From Candidatus Kerfeldbacteria bacterium (lineage in GTDB: Bacteria; Patescibacteriota; Patescibacteriia; SBBC01; CAIJZX01), in the NCBI GenBank assembly GCA_016194465.1, contig JACQBO010000080.1:1-28362 (forward strand): DNA of 28,362 bases, read 5' to 3'. How positions within the stretch are numbered: position 1 is the first letter of the stretch; the number at the start of each line of letters is the position of its first letter. Shown here in pieces: positions 1 to 6,923 of this stretch. The notes under the pieces are model-generated. The model had not been told where the DNA came from. It saw nothing but the letters and a program-made list of their open reading frames with translations, and ran no database searches. Made by a program: the position numbers and the translations under genes.

Positions 1-434
1 GGTGACAAAGGGTCGCTTTCTTTGGCAAAATTTCCTGGTGGCAGATCGCCGTATACTTCATCGGTGGAAATCTGATAAAAAAGCTTTACGGCGTGTTTTT
101 TTGCCGCCTCAAGCAGAGTCTGGACTCCCAAGACACCGGTGACCAGAAACTCTCGGCTGGAATTGATCGATCGGTCAACGTGCGATTCCGCGGCGAAGTT
201 AATAATCAGATCGATGCCGTGTGACATGATTTTTTCCACAGCATCTTGATCGGCGATATCACCATGGATGAAGGTATATCGCGGGTTTGCCTGAAGCTCG
301 GAGAGGTTGGCTAGATTACCGGCATATGTGAGTTTGTCAAGATTCCACAGGCGCCAATCATCATGTTGCTGTAGGGCAAAATGAATAAAGTTCGAACCAA
401 TAAATCCCGCCCCACCGGTGATGAGAACATTCAT
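1..434 (-). CDS. rfbB: dTDP-glucose 4,6-dehydratase, N-terminal part (runs off the window)
   Basis: Reading the minus strand from the ATG at 434-432 gives MNVLITGGAGFIGSNFI, a Rossmann NAD-binding start (GGxGFIG), and the frame stays open to the window edge (about 144 codons). Further on it reads LDKLTYAGNL, then HGDIAD, NFAAESHVDRSI and STDEVYGD, the signatures of RmlB-type short-chain dehydratases. The family converts dTDP-glucose to dTDP-4-keto-6-deoxyglucose, the second step of dTDP-rhamnose synthesis, in the cytosol. The catalytic YxxxK lies beyond the window. The nucleotidyltransferase gene at 521-1033 lies 86 nt upstream on the same strand, so the two may be co-transcribed. No Shine-Dalgarno is visible before the start. 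A GDP-mannose or UDP-glucose dehydratase is possible, but TDEVYGD favours RmlB. Confidence 0.9.
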   Translation of the reverse strand, partial: MNVLITGGAGFIGSNFIHFALQQHDDWRLWNLDKLTYAGNLANLSELQANPRYTFIHGDIADQDAVEKIMSHGIDLIINFAAESHVDRSINSSREFLVTGVLGVQTLLEAAKKHAVKLFYQISTDEVYGDLPPGNFAKESDPLS

Positions 435-520
435 AGGAGGTCGCCGCCGAAAGCACGTCTTTTGCCTATCGACTCTAGTGAATTATTCATGATTCGTCAA
501 ACATACTCCCCAGGCGCCGA

Positions 521-1033
521 TCAAACTGAAGATCCATCGCGGATACGGGTGATGATGTCCGTGGTAGAAATGCCCGTGCGGAATTCGCGGGGCGGGGTGC
601 GGCGCGACCGGAATAACTTGCCCCCAACCGCGCGAATGAAGGCCTCTTTTTTGGCCAGCTCCGCGTCGGTTTCTGGTACAAAAAATATATCAGGTCGCAG
701 CGAAACAAATTGTTGCGCGAAGTCAAAGATCCCCCTTTCTCGGCTCAGCACAACCCAATCAACTGACATCAGGGCGGCGACCGACCGGGCCCGAGCCCGG
801 GCAGGGAGGATAGGTCGCCCCGCACCTTTTAAATGGCGGACATTTTTATCGTTACCGACAGATACGACCAACAGATCGCAGTGGCTGCGGCAAAAAGCAA
901 AGTGGGTGATATGGCCGAGGTGGAGCAAATCGTAGCACCCCGAGGTAAAGCCAATTTTTTGATGCCGCCGAGAAGCCCGCCGTCGAAGAGCGGGTAGATC
1001 TTTGTATCGGGCGATTTTTCGGTCAGATTCCAC
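521..1033 (-). CDS. HxGH nucleotidyltransferase (RfaE/HldE C-terminal-like cytidylyltransferase fold)
   Basis: This 170-residue protein has the nucleotidyltransferase signature GFTSGCYDLLHLGHITHF near residues 28-45 (HLGH is the HxGH nucleotide-binding motif), then LLVVSVGNDKNVRHLKG and a C-terminal ISTTDIITRI, which resembles the STTxII(E/D)RI motif of the RfaE domain II/TagD/FAD-synthetase superfamily. These enzymes transfer AMP or CMP from a nucleoside triphosphate onto a phosphorylated substrate such as heptose-1-phosphate or glycerol-3-phosphate. The substrate cannot be decided here. The neighbouring rfbB suggests activated-sugar chemistry. The start is GTG at 1033; an in-frame TAG nine nucleotides further upstream rules out a longer protein. 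A TACAAT box at 1061-1066 on the minus strand may be its -10. Confidence 0.8.
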   Translation of the reverse strand: MESDRKIARYKDLPALRRRASRRHQKIGFTSGCYDLLHLGHITHFAFCRSHCDLLVVSVGNDKNVRHLKGAGRPILPARARARSVAALMSVDWVVLSRERGIFDFAQQFVSLRPDIFFVPETDAELAKKEAFIRAVGGKLFRSRRTPPREFRTGISTTDIITRIRDGSSV

Positions 1034-1212
1034 CAGCCAATTCTAGGCTTTTCTTATCTGATTGTAAATGGATGTTCCTCGGAGAGACGTCCCGTTGCGT
1101 TTCTCAACTCTGAACTACAATATCCTGTCACGACCGCGTGATGCCTCTGTTATGCCTCTCGTTCGGGCAACCACCACCCATGAAAAAATAAATAGCCCTC
1201 GTTTGGGGCGGG
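1034..1212. other. divergent intergenic region with no convincing gene
   Basis: This lies between the minus-strand sugar genes and the plus-strand membrane operon. Short open frames here show no recognisable protein. A TACAAT at 1116-1121 with a TTGCGT at 1095-1100 (15 nt spacer) is a poor promoter candidate. A GCCC/GGGC mini-stem near 1194-1209 is too small to call a terminator. Confidence 0.4.
1061..1066 (-). promoter_or_regulatory. possible -10 box for the nucleotidyltransferase gene
   Basis: TACAAT on the minus strand, with about 20 nt between the expected transcription start and the GTG at 1033. No convincing -35 is seen at 16-18 nt, so this is weak. Confidence 0.3.
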
Positions 1213-1241
1213 TTGGAAAAACCACAAAAGTATGGTTTAAT
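1213..1241 (+). promoter_or_regulatory. promoter with extended -10, leaderless spacing
   Basis: TTGGAA (1213-1218), a 17 nt spacer, then TGGTTTAAT (TG plus -10 TTTAAT at 1236-1241). Only 7 nt separate the -10 from the ATG at 1249, so transcription should start at or next to the start codon. It would drive the 1249-4199 operon. Confidence 0.65.
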
Positions 1242-1248
1242 ATCAACC

Positions 1249-1494
1249 ATGAAGCCTCTGAACATCGTTGCGGTGGATGACTATATTCCTGGTGACTCTT
1301 CCAGTGTAGCCGGTTGTTTTTGTTACCAACGCCAGTTTCCTTTTTCCTTCCTCCGCATCAGCATTCGAGCGGAAGGATGGGTAGCCGGAGCAGGGAGCAC
1401 CAGCATCCAGTTAGTCAAGCCTCGTTTGATTCACCGCCCGTTTCGGTGGAACATGAGCCGGCAAAGAATTCATGAGTTTGTTCAAACTTCATGA
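1249..1494 (+). CDS. small hypothetical protein, possibly a gene remnant
   Basis: This 81-codon frame begins MKPLNIVAVDDYIPG, which looks like the first strand of a real Rossmann or glycosyltransferase-like protein. After about residue 20 it becomes basic and aromatic with no recognisable pattern, so it may be a frameshifted or degenerate gene. Two things support expression: a good promoter places the transcript start at the ATG, and the stop overlaps the start of the next gene as ATGA (1491-1494), as at other junctions in this operon. I do not recognise a family. It could instead be a leader frame that couples translation into the 1491 gene. A longer version starting with TTG at 1213 would begin inside the -35 box and is unlikely. 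Confidence 0.4.
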   Translation: MKPLNIVAVDDYIPGDSSSVAGCFCYQRQFPFSFLRISIRAEGWVAGAGSTSIQLVKPRLIHRPFRWNMSRQRIHEFVQTS

Positions 1495-1907
1495 AACGAG
1501 TGACCAGAGTTTCTCCTCGGTCTTCGATCGCCCTGGAAACCCGTGACCTCTTGTCCTTTGCTTTTCAAGTGGCGCTCATCAGCTACCTCGGTTTCTATCT
1601 TTTGGAAACAATTATTCCTGGGTTTGTCACGCTCTTCTTCAAACTGCCAACCCTGCTGTGGATAACCGTCGTGCTCGGCGCGTCTTTATCTGTCTGGCCG
1701 GGCGTTACGCCGATCGCGGCCGTAAAAAAAGTGCCCCGTCGGGGACCAGGGCTGACCCTCGCCTTTCTCAGTCTGCTGCTGTCCGGAGTGGTCTGGTATA
1801 AAACAAGAGGTATCGGCTCGCCAAGTATTGTCATCGCCGTATTCAGCGCCTTGATGGTCTACGGCCTTGGTTGGTTGGTCCACGATGACTGGGGTACCGC
1901 TGGATAG
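1491..1907 (+). CDS. hypothetical four-helix membrane protein
   Basis: 138 residues with an N-terminal basic segment (MKRVTRVSPRSS) and about four hydrophobic stretches: near 22-45, 53-68, 86-101 and 110-130. KKVPRRG in the middle is a positively charged loop, probably cytoplasmic. I do not recognise a family. The ATG overlaps the previous frame's stop (ATGA), and the glycosyltransferase start follows after 29 nt, so it is probably a partner or accessory membrane protein of the same glycan-assembly operon. No catalytic motif is visible. Confidence 0.65.
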   Translation: MKRVTRVSPRSSIALETRDLLSFAFQVALISYLGFYLLETIIPGFVTLFFKLPTLLWITVVLGASLSVWPGVTPIAAVKKVPRRGPGLTLAFLSLLLSGVVWYKTRGIGSPSIVIAVFSALMVYGLGWLVHDDWGTAG

Positions 1908-1936
1908 ACCTTCCTTGCTCGCGCACATTGACTGAC

Positions 1937-3511
1937 ATGGATCACGAAGCACCTCGACCATCAAAGCTCTTCGTCATAGTCGTGGTGTTCCTTAGTGCCA
2001 CCTGGCTGACCTTAGCCGTCAGCGTCGTCCGACAACAAGGCCGCTACTTCGGATCACCGGACGAGACGGCCAACGATGTTTTTATCCGGTCGCTGGCGAC
2101 CAAAGCGAGCTATACGTATCAATCTTCGCTCACGCCGGTCCAGTTGACTTTCCTCCACCCGCGGAGCACCTTTGTCCGCGGCTCGACCTTGAGTTCAGGG
2201 TCATTTATCAGCTTTACCCAGTTCGGGGCCGTGATCGACCGCTTGGTTGGTTCTGAGGCTCATCGGTATGCCACACCGTTGCTCGGCCTGCTATCACTGC
2301 TCGCCTTGTTTGGTGTTTTTCATCACTTCTGGGGGCGCTGGTGGTCATTGCTCGGCACGGTCTTGGTGGGCGCCCACCCGGCCGTTTTTAACCTTTACAC
2401 CGTGCCCCTGCTACAAAACGGGGGATTCACGGCCTTGTTGGTTATCTCGGGATGGGCGCTCCTGCAGCACCACCAGGCCCCTTCCTTGAAGTTTGCCGTC
2501 AGGTTCGCCATACTCTATGGCTTGGCCATTTTTATGCGCCCCGTGGAACTGCTCTGGACCGGTCCGGCAATTGCCGTGGTGCTTTTGACCATGTCGCAAG
2601 GGTGGCGCTGGTTCCTGGTGATCGTGGGGATTGCTGGCCTGATGCAGACACCCTGGCTGGTCGCCGACGCGCAGCAATTTGGCTCAGCGTTGACCTCTGG
2701 CTACACCCCCGAAGGCCTGGTCGACAGTTCCGCCCAGAGCCAAACGGTATTGAGCCCCTTATTTCGACTCTTGACTCCTGTCGGTGGGCGTTGGTCGTGG
2801 CACTGGTTGTCCTCGGTCTGGTGGTACATGATCATGTTAATCCCGGCTTGGAGCTTGGCCGCGGTCATGGGCATGGCCGTATATTTTCGTCGAAAATTTG
2901 TCGACCGCAAGAAACTTATAAAAATAGGTTTCCTGATTGTCATTTTTTGCTTTCTCGGCGCCTATTATGGGTCTTGGAACCTATACCCCGCGACGGCCGC
3001 CGCCCGGGTAGGTTTCGCCGCATCCTATGTGCGGTACTGGTTACCGCTCTATGTCGCCATGGGCGCAGGGTTCATTGTTTTCCTCCGCGTCTTTCGTCCA
3101 TGGCCAAAGCTCCTCCTGATCACTCTGGTGACCGTGGTGCTCAGTGGGCAGGTGTACGAAGTTTGGAGCCATCCCGTTTCGGGAATCAAGCGACGCCTGG
3201 ACCAAGCCGCGATGGCGAAGTCTACCATGAACACGGTGTGGCCGTTCATCCCAGCCAACGCCATCGTCGTGGCGGGGCAGGACGATAAATGGTTTTGGCC
3301 GAGTCGCACCACGAGCTACGATCTGCCGCATGATCCAAAAGGATGGACTATCGTCCGCGAAGCGCTGGCCAGCCACACCTTGTTTCTGTACGTGGTTCCT
3401 GGGCAATTCCCATCCCCAAACTGGACCAAGGATGTACCATTATATGGATTGCGAGCTCGGGTGGTGCGGCAAATCGGGACTGACACGCTCTGGCAGATCG
3501 AAGCCATATGA
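1937..3511 (+). CDS. GT-C type integral membrane glycosyltransferase (PMT_2/ArnT-like)
   Basis: 524 residues, polytopic with roughly ten hydrophobic helices. The first helix (about 11-31) is followed by SPDETANDVF, with Asp42-Glu43 in the first extracytoplasmic loop, the position of the catalytic or metal-binding acidic motif of GT-C enzymes. The C-terminal ~110 residues are soluble and outside the last helix. Such enzymes move a sugar from a polyprenyl-phosphate donor to protein, lipid or glycan on the outer face of the membrane; donor and acceptor are unknown. The ATG at 1937 is preferred over a TTG at 1928. The stop overlaps the next start (ATGA at 3508-3511). Sequence similarity to known subfamilies looks low by eye, so the exact family is unsure. 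Confidence 0.75.
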   Translation: MDHEAPRPSKLFVIVVVFLSATWLTLAVSVVRQQGRYFGSPDETANDVFIRSLATKASYTYQSSLTPVQLTFLHPRSTFVRGSTLSSGSFISFTQFGAVIDRLVGSEAHRYATPLLGLLSLLALFGVFHHFWGRWWSLLGTVLVGAHPAVFNLYTVPLLQNGGFTALLVISGWALLQHHQAPSLKFAVRFAILYGLAIFMRPVELLWTGPAIAVVLLTMSQGWRWFLVIVGIAGLMQTPWLVADAQQFGSALTSGYTPEGLVDSSAQSQTVLSPLFRLLTPVGGRWSWHWLSSVWWYMIMLIPAWSLAAVMGMAVYFRRKFVDRKKLIKIGFLIVIFCFLGAYYGSWNLYPATAAARVGFAASYVRYWLPLYVAMGAGFIVFLRVFRPWPKLLLITLVTVVLSGQVYEVWSHPVSGIKRRLDQAAMAKSTMNTVWPFIPANAIVVAGQDDKWFWPSRTTSYDLPHDPKGWTIVREALASHTLFLYVVPGQFPSPNWTKDVPLYGLRARVVRQIGTDTLWQIEAI

Positions 3512-3993
3512 AATCTGCACCGACATTTTTTCTTTTCGGCCTGACCATGGCTGGATGGGTAGCGGCCCTCTTGATCGTTTTGCATCAAATGCTAGCGCCC
3601 TTTGGAGGTTTTGAACTACAGTGGCGTCACCCTGGTCAACCATCAACTCTTTTTTCCTGGGTGCAGCAATCCGGCCGGCCAACGGTTTTTCATGGACCGG
3701 ACGCCCAATTGATGGCCAGCCACACCGCAATTTTTTCCTTGAAGATGCCGCGGGCTGCCAACTCCGCCATTCTACGTCTGACCGTGCGAGGTAGTGCAGA
3801 CCTCCTCATCACCGCCGCAAAAAAAATAGTGGTCCCTGTTTCCCGAGACCAGGCGCTCGGCACAAAACTGTACGTGGACTTGAGCGACTTACAGCCGTTT
3901 GGACGCGAGTACCACTTCGCCGTGACGAATCTGGGGGCGGCGCCGACCAGCCTCACCTTCGTCCGTGTCTTCATCAAAACACAAAAACCATGA
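3508..3993 (+). CDS. hypothetical membrane-anchored extracytoplasmic protein
   Basis: 161 residues: one N-terminal hydrophobic helix (about 6-30), then a soluble domain rich in beta-prone segments (AILRLTVRGSADLLITA, YHFAVTNLGAAPTSLTFVRVFI). The pattern suggests a signal anchor holding a small beta-sandwich-like domain outside the cell. I do not recognise a family. It is translationally coupled to both neighbours by ATGA overlaps, which suggests that it works with the upstream glycosyltransferase, perhaps in acceptor presentation. That is inference only. Confidence 0.6.
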   Translation: MKSAPTFFLFGLTMAGWVAALLIVLHQMLAPFGGFELQWRHPGQPSTLFSWVQQSGRPTVFHGPDAQLMASHTAIFSLKMPRAANSAILRLTVRGSADLLITAAKKIVVPVSRDQALGTKLYVDLSDLQPFGREYHFAVTNLGAAPTSLTFVRVFIKTQKP

Positions 3994-4199
3994 GACGCTC
4001 TTATTGCCACGCGGTTGTTTTTCTGAATGTCTGCGGACTGACTGCCCTGCATGTCTTGAATATTTGGCGTGGCGGGAAAGCTTCGGGAGCCGTGAGCGAA
4101 ACCACCATGTTCATTTTTGCTTGTATCAGCACCCTCCTCGCATTGCTTTTCTACCGAAGCCCAGAGAAAGACGAAAGCCTACCAGCGGATGAGGAGTAG
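3990..4199 (+). CDS. small two-helix membrane protein
   Basis: 69 residues with two hydrophobic stretches (about 7-25 and 37-54) and an acidic tail (SPEKDESLPADEE). No known family is recognised. The ATG overlaps the previous stop (ATGA), so it closes the glycosyltransferase operon. Its last 21 bp overlap the 3' end of the convergent PEGA gene at 4179-4199, leaving no room for a separate terminator. Confidence 0.55.
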   Translation: MRRSYCHAVVFLNVCGLTALHVLNIWRGGKASGAVSETTMFIFACISTLLALLFYRSPEKDESLPADEE

Positions 4200-5480
4200 T
4201 TTCTGGGAGCCGCTCTCCGGCTCGAGGACGAGGCTATGGCCATTCGGCTGGAAGCCAATAACCGATCCAGGATCGCCGATATCTAATGTCGATAGGGTGG
4301 TCCGTCCTTGTTGGGTCCCCGTGCTTTGAATGGTAATAATCTGTCCATCACTGGCGATAAGAACCTGACCGGGCTCAAGCCACCGGGCAAACTCTGGTTC
4401 GCGCGGGCTTCGGGTCAGCAGTCCCACGTGCCCGTCATTCGTTAGAGTCAGGAGATCAAGCCCCCGACTCCAGAGTAGTGGCTCATTATTTTTAGTCGGC
4501 CAGAGTGTATCGATCGATCCGAGAACTTGTTTGGTCAATTGCCCTGATAAACGATCAAAGTCCAAGAGTAGACTATCCTTCGTATCCGAGTTTCGCACCA
4601 CCAACGCATTATTGGCGGTGGAAATGATCTGCCATTGCCCTGGTAAGCTGGCGACGAAAGCGGCCGTCCCTCCTCCGTAGGGGGCTTGATGATAGAGGCT
4701 CGTCCCATCTGTGGTCGGTAATGTGAACCAGATCGTCGATTGGTAATAAGAGGCCGAAGTAGCATGGGCAAAGACATGTTCCTGCTTCGTCAAGGCGTCG
4801 ACTTCGATCACCGTATCCTGACGCAAACCATAGAAGAGTTGGTCTGAGACATCGGTCCAAAAAATTCGGTCTAATGGTTGGATCACCCAGAGCGCGGTCG
4901 GAGCATCGGCCGACCAAATCACCGTGCGGTGGTCGTCTGATCCCAGAATGAGTTTAGCATTTGGGCTATCGTCGAGATGCTGCGAGTTTGACCAGACGCC
5001 AAAGGAAATATCGGGACGAACGCTCGGCCAGAAGCGCTGCAAAAGCGCTGGTTCATGCTCAGGCCCGACGGAAAAAATCTCGGTCAAACGACCAGTGTGC
5101 ACAATCCTACCACCCTCTGATGCTGGTAAGAGTTCCTTGGTCAGTTGATGAAAAAGAAACACGGGGCCGATTAGGGTCGCGGTATTCGGCTCGACCCGGA
5201 CAAATTTCTGCCAGCGGTTATACCCCGGAACCTCCAGGGCCAGGTCGTAGACTCCCGGAGTGAGTTGGCCCAGTCGTTTTGGGGTTTGGCCCAGTGCCTG
5301 TCCATTCAGCACGACCATGGCGTGCGGGGTGCTGTCGATAACGAGGACACCAGTCCGGACAAAACCTTGGCGCCATCCATGCCAGGTGTAGCCGGCGGAA
5401 CGTAAAACGACGAGTGGGGCCACCACCACAAAGACAGCCATGGCCAGCCCGTAGTACATTCTTCTGACGGCGAGGGTCAT
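4179..5480 (-). CDS. membrane-anchored PEGA-domain protein with C-terminal beta-propeller-like repeats
   Basis: 433 residues. One N-terminal hydrophobic helix (about 9-27) is followed by a PEGA-like domain near residues 44-100 (GVLVIDSTPHAMVVLNG, then LGQTP and VPGYNRWQ), a small beta fold common in cell-surface proteins. The remaining ~330 residues show repeated strand-turn patterns such as VIWSADAPTALWVIQP and LLWSRGLDLLTLTNDG, consistent with a beta-propeller, though I cannot prove it. It is probably an anchored surface protein; its ligand is unknown. The ATG at 5480 is chosen over 5513 because the likely -10 for this gene places the transcript start near 5525 and because MTLAVRRMYYG is a normal signal-anchor start. 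It converges with the small gene at 3990 and diverges from murA. Confidence 0.7.
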   Translation of the reverse strand: MTLAVRRMYYGLAMAVFVVVAPLVVLRSAGYTWHGWRQGFVRTGVLVIDSTPHAMVVLNGQALGQTPKRLGQLTPGVYDLALEVPGYNRWQKFVRVEPNTATLIGPVFLFHQLTKELLPASEGGRIVHTGRLTEIFSVGPEHEPALLQRFWPSVRPDISFGVWSNSQHLDDSPNAKLILGSDDHRTVIWSADAPTALWVIQPLDRIFWTDVSDQLFYGLRQDTVIEVDALTKQEHVFAHATSASYYQSTIWFTLPTTDGTSLYHQAPYGGGTAAFVASLPGQWQIISTANNALVVRNSDTKDSLLLDFDRLSGQLTKQVLGSIDTLWPTKNNEPLLWSRGLDLLTLTNDGHVGLLTRSPREPEFARWLEPGQVLIASDGQIITIQSTGTQQGRTTLSTLDIGDPGSVIGFQPNGHSLVLEPESGSQKLLLIRW

Positions 5481-5486
5481 CGCCAA

Positions 5487-5514
5487 TTGACCAACGTGTT
5501 GTTCATGATACAAT
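5487..5514 (+). promoter_or_regulatory. murA promoter
   Basis: TTGACC (5487-5492), a 16 nt spacer, and the extended -10 TGATACAAT (5506-5514). The expected start is near 5521, giving about a 48 nt leader before the ATG at 5569. The -10 forms one arm of a 9 bp perfect inverted repeat whose other arm is at 5532-5540. Confidence 0.7.
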
Positions 5515-5531
5515 CATGGTGCGTGCCGCTA

Positions 5532-5540
5532 ATTGTATCA
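5532..5540 (-). promoter_or_regulatory. extended -10 for the PEGA gene, facing the murA promoter
   Basis: On the minus strand this reads TGATACAAT, identical to the murA -10. The start should be near 5525, about 45 nt before the ATG at 5480. No good -35 is visible at the right distance, so it would rely on the TG extension. Both promoters would occupy the same DNA. Confidence 0.5.
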
Positions 5541-5568
5541 AGCTCCGGGCCTGAACGCCACCCCCGCC

Positions 5569-6882
5569 ATGACTAGACTGAAAATTCTCGGACAGCAGCC
5601 TTTACGCGGTTTTTTTGACGTCAATGGTTCCAAAAATTCTGCCACGAAAATTCTGGTCGCCAGTCTTTTAACCACCGATGTCTGTACGATCGATAATGTT
5701 CCCCGGGTCGAAGACGTCGCTCGGTTAGTGGAAATTCTGCAGAGTATCGGCGCCAACGTCGCTTGGCATGGCCAGAATCAACTGGCCGTTGAGGCCAAAA
5801 ACATCGCGGTTGCCCCGCTCGATCAAAAATTAGTGCGCATGCTGCGCTCATCGGTCATGCTCATGGGTGCGCTCCTCGGGCGGTTTGGCGAGACGACGGT
5901 CCCCACGCCAGGCGGCGACCAAATTGGTGCCCGTTCTCTCTCTGCCCACCTGCATGTATTTCGGCGCCTGGGGATCGAGGTGCGCGAGGTCGGCGGCGCA
6001 TTTCGCCTCCGACAGGGCCCGCGCGGGGATGTGGATATGACCATGTCCGAGTTTAGCGTTACGGCCACGGAAAACGCTCTGCTGGCGTCGGTGCTTTCGG
6101 CGGGTCAGACGACCATTATTCGCTGCGCTGCCGCTGACCCGTCGGTCCAAGATCTTTGCTGGTTTCTCGAGACCCTCGGTGCGAAGATCGAAGGGATGGG
6201 GACCCACACTCTCAAAGTACTCGGTGTTACCGGGTTAACCGGAACCGACGGTTATCGGGTCATGCCTGATCCGGTCGAGGCCGGCACCATGCTGTGCTTA
6301 GCCCTGGCTTCTCATTCTCCATTGCGGATCCGCGGCTTTTCTCCAGATTTCATGCATTTAGAATTAGAGAAATTTGCCGAAGCCGGTGGGCAATTTTCGC
6401 TGGAAGGCAACCATCCGGGACCGGCCGGCCGGTATGCCTTAGCCGACATCGTGATCGAGCCCGGGACTGAATTGCGGGCGGTGCCCCAAGTCCATAACAT
6501 GCCTTACCCAGGGTTTTGTCCTGACCTTTTGCCGCCATTTGCGGTCATGATGACCCAGGCGAGTGGCACGACCCTCATTCATGACTGGATGTATGAAGGT
6601 CGATTGAAGTATGTGGAAGAAATAAACAAGATGGGCGCGGAAATCTTTACGGCTGATCCACATCGGATCTTAGTCAATGGCCCTAGTCGTCTGTATGCAG
6701 CGGATATCACGAATTACGATATCCGAACCGGTGCTTCTGGTTTGGTTGCCGCACTGTTGGCCACCGGCACGTCGCATCTGGCGCCGGCGTATCAACTCGA
6801 TCGGGGCTATGAAAAATTAGATGAGCGACTGAATGTCTTAGGAGCGAAGATTGAACGTGAAGCCTGGGATCCCGGATCATAA
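5569..6882 (+). CDS. murA: UDP-N-acetylglucosamine 1-carboxyvinyltransferase (MurA), Asp variant
   Basis: 437 residues, the usual MurA length. MurA transfers enolpyruvate from PEP to UDP-GlcNAc, the first committed peptidoglycan step, in the cytosol. Seen: NGSKNSATKILVASLL near the N-terminus (the conserved Lys-Asn pair), VPTPGGDQIGAR in the mobile loop, YEGRLKYVEEINKMGAEI and LDRGYEKLDERLNVLGAKIE at the C-terminus. The residue normally occupied by the catalytic Cys (Cys115 in E. coli) is Asp117. Asp at this place is known in functional MurA enzymes that are insensitive to fosfomycin (Mycobacterium, Chlamydia). The ATG at 5569 is chosen over the TTG at 5533, which lies only about 12 nt after the expected transcript start and inside the opposing promoter. 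Confidence 0.93.
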   Translation: MTRLKILGQQPLRGFFDVNGSKNSATKILVASLLTTDVCTIDNVPRVEDVARLVEILQSIGANVAWHGQNQLAVEAKNIAVAPLDQKLVRMLRSSVMLMGALLGRFGETTVPTPGGDQIGARSLSAHLHVFRRLGIEVREVGGAFRLRQGPRGDVDMTMSEFSVTATENALLASVLSAGQTTIIRCAAADPSVQDLCWFLETLGAKIEGMGTHTLKVLGVTGLTGTDGYRVMPDPVEAGTMLCLALASHSPLRIRGFSPDFMHLELEKFAEAGGQFSLEGNHPGPAGRYALADIVIEPGTELRAVPQVHNMPYPGFCPDLLPPFAVMMTQASGTTLIHDWMYEGRLKYVEEINKMGAEIFTADPHRILVNGPSRLYAADITNYDIRTGASGLVAALLATGTSHLAPAYQLDRGYEKLDERLNVLGAKIEREAWDPGS

Positions 6883-6906
6883 CTCGCCCTTCCTGCCGCT
6901 CTGCGC

Positions 6907-6912
6907 TATACT
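6907..6912 (+). promoter_or_regulatory. -10 box before the S41 protease gene
   Basis: TATACT, with only 11 nt to the ATG at 6924, so the leader would be about 5 nt or less. No clear -35 is visible. Confidence 0.45.
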
Positions 6913-6923
6913 GTCCAAGATAT

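Noticed and set aside
1068..1280. 70-codon plus-strand frame in the intergenic region
   Set aside because: No recognisable protein pattern, it overlaps the promoter and start of the better-supported 1249 frame, and it has no coupling to any neighbour.
2452..3288. 278-codon plus-strand frame inside the first glycosyltransferase gene
   Set aside because: It is rich in Arg, Pro and Gly with no membrane or domain pattern, as expected for a shifted reading of a GC-rich gene whose main frame is clearly real.
5533..5568. TTG start for murA adding 12 residues
   Set aside because: It would lie inside the opposing -10 box and about 12 nt from the predicted transcript start. The ATG at 5569 gives the normal MurA N-terminus.
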